The translations under genes and the position numbers were made by a program. A stretch of DNA of 64,000 nucleotides. It comes from Beijerinckiaceae bacterium. Lineage in GTDB: Bacteria > Pseudomonadota > Alphaproteobacteria > Rhizobiales > Beijerinckiaceae. Under the pieces are notes generated by a model, which did no database searches, was not told the DNA's origin, and saw nothing but the letters and a program-made list of their open reading frames with translations. The DNA is taken from contig JAPZSB010000008.1 of NCBI GenBank assembly GCA_027531565.1, forward strand, positions 212,350 through 276,349, read 5' to 3'. Below are positions 37,151-46,537 of the stretch, piece by piece; position 1 is the stretch's first letter, and every line of letters starts with the position of its first letter.

Positions 37151-38009
37151 GCACATTCCGAGCCGGGGCACCGGCCTCGCCCCGGTAGGCGCCCGCTGGT
37201 CGGGCAGCGTGCTGGGCGCGTTGATGGCGATGACCATGGCCATCCCCGCGGCCTGGGCCTTCGATGTCAAGGAAGCCCCGCCGGCTCCCGCCGAGAAGGG
37301 CACCCTGTTCAAGTCGGTGGGCGAGTCGCTGCGGGCCGGTCTGCGCGCCCTGTCCAGCGGCGATCCCGGTTCTGCGGTCGAGCCGCTGACCTTTGCCGCC
37401 CGCGAGGGCAATGTCGCCGCCCAGTGGAAGCTCGGCCAGATGTATCGCGAGGGCGAGGGCGTCCGGCGGGATGATTACAAGGCCTACCAGAATTTCTCGC
37501 AGATCGTGAACCTTCGGGCGGACGAGAGCCCGGATTCACCGCATGCGCGCATGGTGGCGCAGGCTTTCGTGGCCCTCGGCAGCTATCACCTCACCGGCAT
37601 CCCGAATACCCGTGTGCGCCGGGATCCCGGCCGCGCGACGGAAATGTTCCATTACGCAGCCTCGTATTACAACGATGCCGACGCCCAGTATCATCTCGGC
37701 CGCGTGCTGGCGGACGGGCTCAACGGCACGAAGGATCTCCAGCAGGCCGCGCGCTGGTTCTACCTCGCCGCGGAGCAGGGCCATGCCTTTGCGCAGGCCC
37801 GGTTCGGGCAGATGCTGTTCAATGGCGACGGCGTGCCCCGGCAGGCGCCGCGGGGCCTGATGTGGATGCAGCTCGCCCGCGAGCAGGTCGATCCGAACCG
37901 CGACCCCTGGGTGGTCGAGCTGAACGAACGCGCGCGGGAAATCGCCACCGAGGACGAGCGCAAGCTGTCGGAAGCCTTCCTCCGCAAGCGGGGCAAGGGC
38001 GTCCGCTGA
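37137..38009 (+). CDS. exoR: ExoR-like periplasmic Sel1-repeat regulator
   Basis: 290 residues; the ATG at 37137 overlaps the ilvD stop by 14 bases. A signal peptide (VLGALMAMTMAIPAAWA-F) is followed by Sel1/TPR-like repeats: AAQWKLGQMYREGEGV, AFVALGSYHLTGIPN, EMFHYAASYYNDADAQYHLGR, and ARFGQMLFNGDGVPRQAPRGLMWMQLA. The whole run reads like rhizobial ExoR, which holds the ExoS sensor off in the periplasm and so controls exopolysaccharide and motility. ExoS/ChvI are not in this window. Confidence 0.82.
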   Translation: MQICEHIPSRGTGLAPVGARWSGSVLGALMAMTMAIPAAWAFDVKEAPPAPAEKGTLFKSVGESLRAGLRALSSGDPGSAVEPLTFAAREGNVAAQWKLGQMYREGEGVRRDDYKAYQNFSQIVNLRADESPDSPHARMVAQAFVALGSYHLTGIPNTRVRRDPGRATEMFHYAASYYNDADAQYHLGRVLADGLNGTKDLQQAARWFYLAAEQGHAFAQARFGQMLFNGDGVPRQAPRGLMWMQLAREQVDPNRDPWVVELNERAREIATEDERKLSEAFLRKRGKGVR

Positions 38010-38069
38010 CAGCCCGGGTGGATTTGCCCGCCGATCTCGGATAGGTCTTTCCCGGTAGGGGAGATGACC

Positions 38070-38852
38070 ATGTTGTCCATCATGCCTGTGCTCCATCGCA
38101 TCCGGCCCTGCCTCGCCGCGCTCGGAGCGTTTGCCATGCTGGCTGCAGGCCCGCTGGCCGCCCAGCCGGCACAGATCATCGGTGCGGCGGAAATTGTCGA
38201 GAACCGCGTTTCCGGGGAGGTGGCAGGCATCCGCCGTCAGCTGGCACCGGAAGCCGAGATCTACCGCAACGAGATGATCCGGACCGAGGCCGCCTCGAGC
38301 ACACGCCTCCGCTTTTCCGACCGCTCGGACCTCCGGCTTGGCCCTTCGGCCCAGATCCGGCTGGATTCCGCGATCTATACCGGGCAGGCCGGCACCGCCG
38401 TCACGCTCACCCGGGGCGCGCTGCGCTTTGTCTCCGGCAGCGGGCCGGTTGGCTCCTACCAGATCCGCACGCCGGTCGCGACGATCGGGCTCAGGGGCAC
38501 CACGGTCGATGTCGTGCTCCGGCAGGGGCGGGCCTTCGTCACTCTGGTCGAGGGGGCGGCGCAGGTCTGCATCGGCAACCGCTGCAGCCAGCTGACCAAC
38601 CGCTGCGATTATGTTGAAGCCGGCGCCGGGCAGGTCCGCCCGGCCCAGCGGCTTACTCCGAACATTCCCACCTTCAACACCGCCTGCCGGGGTGCGGCCT
38701 GCGGCGGTGGGGGCTGCACGGCCAGCGCGGCGGGCACGCCGGGAACACCCGGCCCGGCCGCGCCGTCGCCCGGCGGCTACGACCCCGCGGGCGGCTCGGC
38801 CAGTGGTTCGGGCGGGTCCGGCGCATCAGGCGGTGGCGGCAAGGGCCGGTAG
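38070..38852 (+). CDS. Exported FecR-domain protein, copy 1
   Basis: 260 residues from the ATG at 38070, which sits at proper distance from gtaggggag; an in-frame ATG six bases upstream is too close. Signal peptide ends AGPLAAQPA. The FecR-like beta domain includes EIYRNEMIRTEAASSTRLRFSDRSDLRLGPSA and SYQIRTPVATIGLRGTTVDV. The C-terminal 60 residues are Gly/Ser/Pro-rich. It is a tandem paralogue of the next gene. Role unknown; the FecR domain alone does not mean iron regulation. Confidence 0.82.
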   Translation: MLSIMPVLHRIRPCLAALGAFAMLAAGPLAAQPAQIIGAAEIVENRVSGEVAGIRRQLAPEAEIYRNEMIRTEAASSTRLRFSDRSDLRLGPSAQIRLDSAIYTGQAGTAVTLTRGALRFVSGSGPVGSYQIRTPVATIGLRGTTVDVVLRQGRAFVTLVEGAAQVCIGNRCSQLTNRCDYVEAGAGQVRPAQRLTPNIPTFNTACRGAACGGGGCTASAAGTPGTPGPAAPSPGGYDPAGGSASGSGGSGASGGGGKGR

Positions 38853-38932
38853 CAGGGAACGCACGGTCCTGTGCTCTTTCGCACGGCAGAGCGCGGATTC
38901 TGCGCTAGGGTGACAGAAACGGAGTTCCTGCC

Positions 38933-39904
38933 ATGGTCCTGGTCCAGCCCTGCCTGCCCTTCACGCCTGACCGGCCCCGCTCCGGGCGGATGGCCCGCGC
39001 CCCGCTCGCGGCGTTCCTGATCCTGCTCCCCGCTATCCAGTCGCTTCCGGCCCTTGCCAATGAGGTGATCGGCAAGGCCGAGACCATCGAGAACCGCGTG
39101 CTGGGCCAGCAGGGCGAAGCCCCGCGCCCGCTCTCGGTTCCCGATCCGGTGCATCGCAACGAGCGCGTGACCACCGAGGACAAGGCGCAGGCCCGCCTGC
39201 GCTTCAAGGACGAAACCGACCTGCGCCTTGGCCCGAAAGCCAGCATCAAGCTCGATGCCTTCGTCTATTCCGGCGAGAAGAATGCCGCGATGGAACTCTC
39301 CACCGGCGCGATGCGGTTCGTCTCGGGCAACGGCCCGAAAGGCAGCTACATCATCCGCACGCCGGTGGCGACGGTGGGTCTGCGCGGCACCACGGTGGAA
39401 GTCACCGTCATCAACAACCGGACCTATGTCTCGCTGCATGAGGGCGCAGCGCAGGTCTGCACGCGCTCTGGCCGCTGCATGGACCTGACGCAGGCCTGCA
39501 CCTATGTCTCGGTCGATGGACGGGGCGTCACCCTGCCGCAGCGCCTGTCCTCGCGCCTGCCGGTCTATTCGGCACAATGCACCGGCGATTTCTGCGTCGT
39601 CGACCGCTGCACGCCGCAGATCAAGGGGCAGGGCGGGGCGGTTCCCCCGGCCGCCCGGCCGCCGCGCGCCACGCCGCCGAAGGCCCCGCCGCCGCGCCCG
39701 CAGCGACCCCGCCGCGTGGTGATCGAGGAGGAAGAGATCATCGACGAGCCGATCTACCGCCGCCCGTCCTATCCGGCCCTGGTCCCGGTCATTCCCGGCC
39801 TGATCATCGGGCCCGGTTTCGGGCGGCCGAGCTTCCCCGGCTCCGGTGGCCGCTATCCGGGCCGGATCCCGCAGGGTCCGAAGGGGCGGGGGTTCCCGCA
39901 ATGA
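38933..39904 (+). CDS. Exported FecR-domain protein, copy 2
   Basis: 323 residues with a signal peptide (LAAFLILLPAIQSLPALA-N). The FecR core matches copy 1 at EIV/ETIENRV, RLRFKDETDLRLGPKA, GAMRFVSGNGPKGSYIIRTPVAT and GLRGTTVEV, so the two genes are a tandem duplication. The tail differs: a Pro/Arg-rich stretch, an acidic EEEEIIDEP, then a Gly/Pro-rich end. Both copies keep paired cysteines in the C-terminal half of the domain. Confidence 0.82.
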   Translation: MVLVQPCLPFTPDRPRSGRMARAPLAAFLILLPAIQSLPALANEVIGKAETIENRVLGQQGEAPRPLSVPDPVHRNERVTTEDKAQARLRFKDETDLRLGPKASIKLDAFVYSGEKNAAMELSTGAMRFVSGNGPKGSYIIRTPVATVGLRGTTVEVTVINNRTYVSLHEGAAQVCTRSGRCMDLTQACTYVSVDGRGVTLPQRLSSRLPVYSAQCTGDFCVVDRCTPQIKGQGGAVPPAARPPRATPPKAPPPRPQRPRRVVIEEEEIIDEPIYRRPSYPALVPVIPGLIIGPGFGRPSFPGSGGRYPGRIPQGPKGRGFPQ

Positions 39905-39920
39905 CCGGGGAGGGCCCGGC

Positions 39921-40697
39921 TCAGGAGAGCCGCGCCCAGACCGGCACATGGTCCGAGGGCTTGTCCTCGGCCCGGAGGTCCTTGTCGATCCCGACCTCGA
40001 CCAGCCCGTCTGCCGCACGGGGCGAGAGCAGCAGATGGTCGATCCGGATGCCGTTGTTCCGCTGCCACGCCCCGGCCTGGTAATCCCAGAACGTGTAGAG
40101 GCCGGAAGCATCGGTGGTGGCGCGCAGCGCCTCGGTGAAACCGAGATTCAGCAGCCGGCGCAGGGCGGCCCGGCTTTCGGGCAGGAACAGGGCATCCTGC
40201 GCCCAGGCGGCGGGCTCCCGCGCATCGCGCCCATCGGGAATGATATTGTAGTCGCCGGCAATGACGAGCTTTTCCTCCAGCGCCAGCAATGTCCGGGCAT
40301 GGTGGGTCAGCGCATCCATGAAGGCGAGCTTGTAGTCATATTTCGGTCCGGGCGCCGGGTTGCCGTTCGGGAAATACACGCCGCAGATGCGCAGGGCCTC
40401 GCCGGGCACCGAGACCACCGCCTCGATATAGCGCGCCTGCTCGTCATCGAAGCCGGGCAGGCCGCGATTCTCCACCTCGACCGGATGTCTCGACAGGATG
40501 GCCACGCCGTTGAAGGTCTTCTGGCCATGCGTCTCGACATTGTAGCCGAGCGCCTCGATCTCGGCCCGCGGGAAGGCCTCGTCGAGGCATTTCAGCTCCT
40601 GCAGGCAGATGATGTCCGGCTGGCGGGCCTGAAGCCAGCGCAGCAGATGCGCTTCACGCTGCCGCACCGAATTGACGTTGTAGGTCGCGATGATCAT
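39921..40697 (-). CDS. xth: Exodeoxyribonuclease III / AP endonuclease
   Basis: 258 residues of the Mg-dependent EEP nuclease fold: MIIATYNVNSVRQRE, ICLQELK (metal Glu), NGVAILSRHP, VIAGDYNIIP and the catalytic RIDHLLLSP and PSDHVPVWARL. It cuts at abasic sites during base-excision repair. It converges with the FecR gene, leaving a 16-base gap. Confidence 0.95.
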   Translation of the reverse strand: MIIATYNVNSVRQREAHLLRWLQARQPDIICLQELKCLDEAFPRAEIEALGYNVETHGQKTFNGVAILSRHPVEVENRGLPGFDDEQARYIEAVVSVPGEALRICGVYFPNGNPAPGPKYDYKLAFMDALTHHARTLLALEEKLVIAGDYNIIPDGRDAREPAAWAQDALFLPESRAALRRLLNLGFTEALRATTDASGLYTFWDYQAGAWQRNNGIRIDHLLLSPRAADGLVEVGIDKDLRAEDKPSDHVPVWARLS

Positions 40698-40765
40698 GTC
40701 GGTCGTTGTAGCGCGAATCGCCCGCGCGGGGACAGCCGATTCCCGCCGCCCACAGGAGTTCTCGG

Positions 40766-41479
40766 ATGCAGCCGGAATCCCGCTTCCTGATGGCCTATTG
40801 CGAGCGCCTCGGCTCGCCCGCCTTCTGGGCCGAGCCTCTGAATGCGCTCACCAATGCCGCCTTCGTGCTGGCAGCCGGCATGGCTTTCTGGCTCTGGCGG
40901 CAGCGCCACCCGCGTGATGTGGCGGCCCTCGTGATGATCCTGCTGATGGTGGCGATCGGGATCGGCAGCTTCCTGTTCCACACCATCCCCAACCGGCGGA
41001 CGGTGCTGATGGATGTCCTGCCCATCCAGGGGTTCATCCTGCTCTATCTCGGCCTCGCCATCCGCCGTTTCCTCGGCGCGCCGCTCTGGCTGGCCCTCTC
41101 CGGGCCGGCTGTCTTCTTCGTGGCGTCGGCGGGGCTGGTGAACCTTGCCGGCGCGAATGCCCTGCGCGGCGGCATCGGCTATGTGCCGGCCCTGCTGGCG
41201 CTTTACGGTTTCGGCCTTGCCGTTGCCGCGCGCAGCCGTCAGGTGGAGCCGGCCCGCGCCGGCCTGACGGGCGATGCCGCCCGGCCGATCGCCCGCGCCC
41301 TGCTGCTGGCCGGCGGCCTCTTCACCCTGTCGCTCGCCCTGCGCACGTTGGACCAGCCGCTCTGCAGCGTCTGGCCCCGGGGGCTCCATTTCCTGTGGCA
41401 CCTGCTCAACGCGACGGTGCTGGGCCTGCTCGCCCTCGCGGCGATCCGCGCCGCGCCGGGCCGGCTCATTCCTCGTTGA
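40766..41479 (+). CDS. Ceramidase-like (CREST superfamily) integral membrane hydrolase
   Basis: 237 residues, about seven membrane helices. The CREST signature positions are present: YCER...FWAEPLNALTNAAF at the start, SFLFHT (Ser and His), DVLPIQG (Asp), and HFLWHLLNA (two His). These residues bind the metal in alkaline ceramidases and related amide hydrolases. The substrate in bacteria is unknown. Ribosome site aggag at 40754. Confidence 0.75.
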   Translation: MQPESRFLMAYCERLGSPAFWAEPLNALTNAAFVLAAGMAFWLWRQRHPRDVAALVMILLMVAIGIGSFLFHTIPNRRTVLMDVLPIQGFILLYLGLAIRRFLGAPLWLALSGPAVFFVASAGLVNLAGANALRGGIGYVPALLALYGFGLAVAARSRQVEPARAGLTGDAARPIARALLLAGGLFTLSLALRTLDQPLCSVWPRGLHFLWHLLNATVLGLLALAAIRAAPGRLIPR

Positions 41480-41765
41480 TGAGCTGGATCCGCCACATCC
41501 CGTAATGATGGTCCTGGCTCCAGTAGCCTTCGAGATAATCGCTGCCGGGGAACCGGTGCAGCGTCGCCCGACCACCGACCTCGACACAGCGCAGCTCGAA
41601 ATGGCCCGGCGCCAGCGCCTTGCCGAAATAGCGCTCCTGCCCGTGCTCGCCCGGATATTCGACCGTGATCTCGTCCCGCTCGAGCCGCACGGCCCCGGTC
41701 ACATTCCGGCTGGGGCGGCCGGTATTGTAGAAGAACTCCACCGCGCTCTTGGCAAACACACTCAT
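41466..41765 (-). CDS. Small conserved protein, unknown function
   Basis: 99 residues from the ATG at 41765, preceded by gaggagga on the minus strand. SVFAKSAVEFFYNTGRPSRNVTGAVRLE through GYWSQDHHYGMWRIQLINE is a compact beta-rich sequence with no signal peptide. No named family is recognised. Its 3' end overlaps that of the ceramidase-like gene by 14 bases on the opposite strand. Confidence 0.65.
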   Translation of the reverse strand: MSVFAKSAVEFFYNTGRPSRNVTGAVRLERDEITVEYPGEHGQERYFGKALAPGHFELRCVEVGGRATLHRFPGSDYLEGYWSQDHHYGMWRIQLINEE

Positions 41766-41887
41766 GCTGGTCTCCTCCTCGGCCCGTTCGGGGCCTGATG
41801 GGGAGAGCATGGCGGGTTTCGCACGCCCGCGCCATGATCGGGATCAAAGGGGGGGGGGCGCAGGGCAAGGGCAATCCGTTACTCCGC

Positions 41888-41922
41888 CGTCATGCCGCCC
41901 TTGCGGCGGGCATCCATGACTT
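41888..41922 (+). repeat. REP-like palindromic repeat, copy A
   Basis: CGTCATG, a hairpin CCGCCC-TTG-CGGCGGG, then catccatgactt. It lies 10 bases beyond the stop of the GIY-YIG gene. It belongs to the same family as copies B and C, with a different stem sequence that still pairs. Confidence 0.75.
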
Positions 41923-41931
41923 CGGGCTTGG

Positions 41932-42219
41932 CTAGTTGTTCAGATCCTCATAGAGATCGGCCCATTCCGGATTGTCTGCGACGATCAGCCTGACCTTCCA
42001 CGCACGAGGCCAACGCTTGATGGACGTTTCTCTCTGGATAGCCTCGGCAATGTCGTCATGGAACTCGAACCAGACAAGGCGGTTCAGCCCATAACGCCGG
42101 GTAAAGCCACTGCCATCGCCATTTCGGTGCTCGTGAGCCCTTCTGCCAATGTCATTCGTCACCCCGCAATACAGGGTGCCATTGGGCCGATTGGTCATGA
42201 TGTAGACATAACCGGGCAT
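41932..42219 (-). CDS. Small GIY-YIG nuclease-family protein
   Basis: 95 residues, essentially one GIY-YIG domain: GYVYIMTN (GIY strand), LYCGVTND (YIG strand), RRAHEHRNGD with the catalytic Arg and the His/Tyr helix, then ETSIKRWPRAWKVRLI and DNPEWADLYEDL. These single-domain proteins are not UvrC; function is unproven. It is bracketed by REP-like palindromes, one at its 3' side and an inverted pair about 100 bases from its 5' side. Confidence 0.88.
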   Translation of the reverse strand: MPGYVYIMTNRPNGTLYCGVTNDIGRRAHEHRNGDGSGFTRRYGLNRLVWFEFHDDIAEAIQRETSIKRWPRAWKVRLIVADNPEWADLYEDLNN

Positions 42220-42321
42220 GCAGCTCTCGCGCCGAAGATGGAGCTGAACGTGCCGGAGTCTCGGCTTTCATGTAAGCAATGAGCGGTTGCTGAAGTGACG
42301 CACGGTTGCGCTCCTCACCTT

Positions 42322-42357
42322 CGTCATGCCCGCCCTTGGGGCGGGCATCCACGACTT
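42322..42357 (+). repeat. REP-like palindromic repeat, copy B
   Basis: CGTCATG, hairpin CCCGCCC-TTG-GGGCGGG, catccacgactt. Forms the left arm of an inverted pair with copy C; 15 bases separate them. Confidence 0.82.
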
Positions 42358-42372
42358 TGCACGAGAGAGCGG

Positions 42373-42408
42373 AAGTCGTGGATGGCCGGGCCAAGCCCGG
42401 CCATGACG
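42373..42408 (-). repeat. REP-like palindromic repeat, copy C (inverted)
   Basis: Read on the minus strand: CGTCATG, hairpin GCCGGGC-TTG-GCCCGGC, catccacgactt. Flanks are identical to copy B while the stem has changed on both sides so that pairing is kept. Confidence 0.82.
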
Positions 42409-42434
42409 GAAGGAGAGCACAGCAACGCCAACGG

Positions 42435-42458
42435 AAAAGCCCGGCCGGAGCCGGGCTT
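42435..42458 (-). terminator. Rho-independent terminator of nrdJ
   Basis: On the minus strand: aagcccggc-tccg-gccgggctttt, about 33 bases after the nrdJ stop, with a short T tail. Confidence 0.75.
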
Positions 42459-42491
42459 CCTGTTCTATTGTTCAGACAAACGAACCGTGGA

Positions 42492-45400
42492 TCACGAACA
42501 GCCGGTCGTCGAACCGCATGTATCACATTTCAGACAGGTGCCGTTCCGCACCAACGTGAAGTTCATGCATTCCGGGCAGGCCTCGCCGACATAGCCCTTC
42601 ATCTTGGCGATGGAGCGCTTGGTGGCGATGTCGTCGGCCGCAGCAGCGCTGGCCGGCCGGGCCGCCGGGGCGACGAAGCCGAGGCTCTCGATGGCTTCCG
42701 CGATCGAGGTATCGGCCTTCAGCGCCGTCGCGCCCGCCATGGCATAGACCGTGGTGGTGCTGGTGGCCGTGGCCGCCATCGCCCCGCCGCCGGCACCGCC
42801 CTCGACCACGCCGAGATAGTTGGTGGCGCGGCCCCGGACGAGGCCCTTCGAAACCACCCGCGCCGCCGGCGTCGAGCCCGAGGGCAGGCCCTCGGCATCG
42901 TCGCCCCGGCCCAGGGTCGTGGCGCCGAGATCATCCGGCGTCACATGGGCAAGGTCTTCGCGGCCGAGATAGGAAATGGCCAGCTCGCGGAACACGTAAT
43001 CGAGGATCGACGTGGCCGACTTGATGGCATCATTGCCCTGCACGAAGCCCGCCGGCTCGAACCGGGTGAAGGTGAAGGCATCGACATATTCCTCGAGCGG
43101 CACGCCATATTGCAGGCCGAGCGAGATGGCGATGGCGAAGTTGTTCATCATGGCCCGGAAGGCGGCGCCTTCCTTGTGCATGTCGATGAAGATCTCGCCG
43201 AGGCGGCCATCCTCGTATTCGCCGGTGCGCAGATAGACCTTGTGCCCGCCGACAATCGCCTTCTGGGTATAGCCCTTGCGGCGGCCCGGCAGCTTCTCGC
43301 GCTCGCGCACCTTCTCGATCCGCTCGATCACGCGCTCGACGATCTTCTCCGAGATCTGGGCGACGCGGGCGGCCGTCGGCTGGGCGACCAGCGCTTCCAC
43401 CGCCTCGTCGGCCTCCTCGGCCTCGTCCTCGATCAGCGCGGCATTGAGCGGCTGGCTGAGCTTGGAGCCATCGCGGTAGAGTGCATTGGCCTTCAGCGCC
43501 AGGCGCCAGGAGAGCAGGTAGGCGCTCTTGCAATCCTCGACGGTCGCCTCGTTCGGCATGTTGATCGTCTTCGAGATCGCGCCCGAGATGAAGGGCTGCG
43601 CCGCCGCCATCATGGTGATGTGGCTTTCCACCGAGAGATAGCGCTTGCCGAGCCGGCCGCAGGGATTGGCGCAGTCGAAGACCGCGTAATGCTCCTGCTT
43701 GAGATGCGGCGCGCCTTCCAGCGTCATCGCCCCGCAGACATGGACATTCGCGGCCTCGATCTCCTTCTTCGAGAAGCCGAGGAAGGGCAGCAGCTCGAAG
43801 CTCATGTCATTGAGCTGCTCGTCGCTCACGCCCATCGCCTTCATCGCCTCGTCGCCGAAGGTCCAGCGGTTGAAGGCGAACTTGATGTCGAAGGCGGAAG
43901 GAAGGCCCTTCTCGAGCTTCTCGAGCATCTCGTCGGTGAAGCCCCTGGCCCGGAGCGTGGTGTGGTTGATGCCCGGCGCCTGCCGGAGCGAACCATGGCC
44001 GACCGCATAGGCCTCGATCTCGCCGATCTGCGCCTCGCTGTAGCCGAGCGTGCGCAGGGCCGCCGGCACCGCGCGGTTGATGATCTTGAAATAGCCGCCA
44101 CCGGCCAGCTTCTTGAACTTCACCAGCGCGAAATCCGGCTCGATGCCCGTCGTGTCGCAATCCATGACGAGGCCGATCGTGCCGGTCGGTGCGATCACGG
44201 TGACCTGGGCATTGCGGTAGCCATGCTTCTCGCCAAGGGCGAGGGCGCCGTTCCACGAGGCGACGGCATGCGTCACCAGCGCCGGGATCGGGCAATTCGC
44301 ATGGTCGAGCGGCACCGGATTGACCGACAGCGCCTCGTAGCCATTCGCCTCGCCGCGCGCCGCGCGGGCATGGTTGCGGATGACGCGGAGCATGTGCGCG
44401 GCGTTCTTCTTGTAGCCGGGGAAGGGGCCCAGCTCCGAGGCGATCTCCGCCGAGGTGCGGTAGCTCATCCCGGTCATCAGCGCGGTCAGCGCGCCGCAGA
44501 GCGCCCGGCCGGCATCCGAATCATAGGGCAGGCCCATCGTCATCAGCAGGCCGCCGATATTGGCATAGCCGAGGCCGAGCGTGCGGAACTCGTAGGAGAG
44601 TTCGGCGATTTCCTTTGACGGGAACTGCGCCATCAGCACCGAGATCTCGAGCACCAGCGTCCAGATCCGGATCGTGTGCTCATAGGCGCGGATATCGAAT
44701 TCGCGGGCTTCCGCATCGTAATACTGGAGCAGGTTCATCGACGCGAGATTGCAGGCGGTATCGTCGAGGAACATGTATTCCGAGCACGGATTCGAGGCAT
44801 TGATCCGCCCGGAGGCCGGGCAGGTATGCCAGTCATTCATGGTCGTGTTGAAATGCAGGCCCGGATCGGCCGAGGCCCAGGCCGCATAGCCGATCTTCTC
44901 CCACAGGTCGCGGGCCTTCAGCGTCTTGGCAACCTTGCCATCGATGCGGCGGATCAGGTTCCACTCGCCATCGGCCTCGACCGCGCGGAGGAAGTCATCG
45001 GTCAGCGAGACGGAATTGTTCGAGTTCTGGCCGGCAACGGTCAGATAGGCCTCGGAATCCCAGTCGGTATCATAGATGTCGAATTCGAGATCCTTGTAGC
45101 CCTGCCGGGCGAACTGGATCACGCGCTTGATGTAATTGTCCGGCACCATCACGCGACGCGCGGCCTTGATCTCGCGCTTCAGGGCCGGGTTCTTCTCCGG
45201 GTCGAAGCAGGAATCGCCATCCCCCTCGCAATTGAGGCAGGCGCGCATGATCGCCTTCATCGCCTTGGCATTGATCTTCGAGCCGGTGACGAGCGCGGCG
45301 ACCTTCTGCTCTTCCTTCACCTTCCAGTCGATATAGGCCTCGATATCCGGATGGTCGGCATTGACGACGACCATCTTCGCGGCGCGGCGGGTCGTGCCGC

Positions 45401-46211
45401 CGGACTTGATGGCGCCGGCCGCGCGGTCACCGATCTTCAGGAAGCTCATCAGCCCGGAGGAACGGCCACCGCCGGACAGCTTCTCGCCTTCGCCGCGCAG
45501 GGCGGAGAAGTTCGAGCCGGTGCCCGAGCCATATTTGAACAGGCGCGCCTCGCGCACCCAGAGATCCATGATCCCGCCTTCGTTGACGAGATCGTCCTGC
45601 ACGCCCTGGATGAAGCAGGCATGCGGCTGCGGGTGTTCGTACGAGGATTTCGAGCGCGTCAGCTTGCCCGTCTTGTAGTCGACATAGAAATGGCCCTGGC
45701 CCGGTCCGTCGATACCGTAGGCCCAGTGCAGGCCGGTATTGAACCATTGCGGCGAGTTCGGCGCGACACGCTGCGTCGCCAGCATGAAGCACAGTTCGTC
45801 ATAGAAGGCCTGCGCATCGTCTTCGGAGGTGAAGTAGCCGCCCTTCCAGCCCCAGTAGGTCCAGCAGCCGGCGAGGCGGTTGAAGACCTGCTTGGCCGAG
45901 GTTTCCGAGCCATAGCGCTCCTTCTCGGGCAGCTTGGCCAGCGCGGCCTCGTCCGGCACCGAGCGCCAGAGGAACGAGGGGACATCGTTCTCCTCGACGC
46001 GCTTCAGCACCGCCGGGACGCCGGCCTTGCGGAAATACTTCTGGGCCAGCACGTCGGCCGCCACCTGGCTCCAGCTGTCCGGAACCTCCAGCTTCTCGAG
46101 CCGAAACACCACCGAGCCGTCGGGATTCTTGATCTCCGACCGGGTCTCGTGGAAAGCCAGGCCCGCATAGGGTGTCTGGCCTGCCTGGGTGTAAAGCCGT
46201 TCGAACTTCAT
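42492..46211 (-). CDS. nrdJ: Adenosylcobalamin-dependent (class II) ribonucleotide reductase
   Basis: 1239 residues, the long single-chain form common in this order. Substrate and active-site regions include [50 protein letters not shown] and [23 protein letters not shown]. The C terminus has a zinc-ribbon-like end ([19 protein letters not shown]). It makes deoxyribonucleotides using B12, independent of oxygen. Regulation is probably by NrdR through the tandem boxes upstream; no cobalamin riboswitch was recognised in the leader. Confidence 0.96.
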   Translation of the reverse strand: MKFERLYTQAGQTPYAGLAFHETRSEIKNPDGSVVFRLEKLEVPDSWSQVAADVLAQKYFRKAGVPAVLKRVEENDVPSFLWRSVPDEAALAKLPEKERYGSETSAKQVFNRLAGCWTYWGWKGGYFTSEDDAQAFYDELCFMLATQRVAPNSPQWFNTGLHWAYGIDGPGQGHFYVDYKTGKLTRSKSSYEHPQPHACFIQGVQDDLVNEGGIMDLWVREARLFKYGSGTGSNFSALRGEGEKLSGGGRSSGLMSFLKIGDRAAGAIKSGGTTRRAAKMVVVNADHPDIEAYIDWKVKEEQKVAALVTGSKINAKAMKAIMRACLNCEGDGDSCFDPEKNPALKREIKAARRVMVPDNYIKRVIQFARQGYKDLEFDIYDTDWDSEAYLTVAGQNSNNSVSLTDDFLRAVEADGEWNLIRRIDGKVAKTLKARDLWEKIGYAAWASADPGLHFNTTMNDWHTCPASGRINASNPCSEYMFLDDTACNLASMNLLQYYDAEAREFDIRAYEHTIRIWTLVLEISVLMAQFPSKEIAELSYEFRTLGLGYANIGGLLMTMGLPYDSDAGRALCGALTALMTGMSYRTSAEIASELGPFPGYKKNAAHMLRVIRNHARAARGEANGYEALSVNPVPLDHANCPIPALVTHAVASWNGALALGEKHGYRNAQVTVIAPTGTIGLVMDCDTTGIEPDFALVKFKKLAGGGYFKIINRAVPAALRTLGYSEAQIGEIEAYAVGHGSLRQAPGINHTTLRARGFTDEMLEKLEKGLPSAFDIKFAFNRWTFGDEAMKAMGVSDEQLNDMSFELLPFLGFSKKEIEAANVHVCGAMTLEGAPHLKQEHYAVFDCANPCGRLGKRYLSVESHITMMAAAQPFISGAISKTINMPNEATVEDCKSAYLLSWRLALKANALYRDGSKLSQPLNAALIEDEAEEADEAVEALVAQPTAARVAQISEKIVERVIERIEKVREREKLPGRRKGYTQKAIVGGHKVYLRTGEYEDGRLGEIFIDMHKEGAAFRAMMNNFAIAISLGLQYGVPLEEYVDAFTFTRFEPAGFVQGNDAIKSATSILDYVFRELAISYLGREDLAHVTPDDLGATTLGRGDDAEGLPSGSTPAARVVSKGLVRGRATNYLGVVEGGAGGGAMAATATSTTTVYAMAGATALKADTSIAEAIESLGFVAPAARPASAAAADDIATKRSIAKMKGYVGEACPECMNFTLVRNGTCLKCDTCGSTTGCS

Positions 46212-46466
46212 GTGTCGTCCCCTTTTGGGTGCCTCGGCACCGCTGATCTTGCTCTTGCGAAGCGCCCGAACCGCAAGGGAGAGGCGACTCGTCGTCGAGC
46301 CGTGAAACTCACGGCCCCTGCCTGCTCCGTCTGACGTGCCAGAACCCCCGACCCCTGTTCGCGGAAGAGATGTTGGGTGGCCCGGAAAACCGACCCCCCG
46401 GCCGCATCCCGAACCCCGTTTTTCTGACGCCGGACCATGCCGGCGGCCTCTGTCGCGAAGATCCCC

Positions 46467-46496
46467 AAGCTAGGACAGCCGCTTCGAGGCCGTCAA
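46467..46496 (-). promoter_or_regulatory. Predicted nrdJ promoter
   Basis: On the minus strand: TTGACG (46496-46491), an 18-base spacer, TAGCTT (46472-46467). The -35 hexamer overlaps the edge of NrdR box 1. It would give a 5' leader of roughly 250 bases. Confidence 0.45.
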
Positions 46497-46507
46497 TATC
46501 TAGTTGG
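46492..46507 (-). promoter_or_regulatory. NrdR-like box 1 upstream of nrdJ
   Basis: On the minus strand the core reads aactAGATATTGac, close to the NrdR consensus (acaCTATATATTGtgt). A second box lies exactly 32 bases away, the usual three-helical-turn spacing for NrdR. Confidence 0.55.
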
Positions 46508-46521
46508 GTATCCACATGATG

Positions 46522-46537
46522 GTCGCAACATCTGGTG
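46522..46537 (-). promoter_or_regulatory. NrdR-like box 2 upstream of nrdJ
   Basis: Minus strand core caccAGATGTTGcg, aligned with box 1 at a 32-base offset (AGAT to AGAT). Confidence 0.5.

Noticed and set aside
41849-41858. Ten-G homopolymer as a phase-variation tract
   Set aside because: It lies in non-coding sequence between two small genes, not in a frame or an evident promoter.
46212-46460. Cobalamin riboswitch in the nrdJ leader
   Set aside because: A B12 enzyme made this worth checking, but no B12-box-like segment was found; only simple hairpins are visible.
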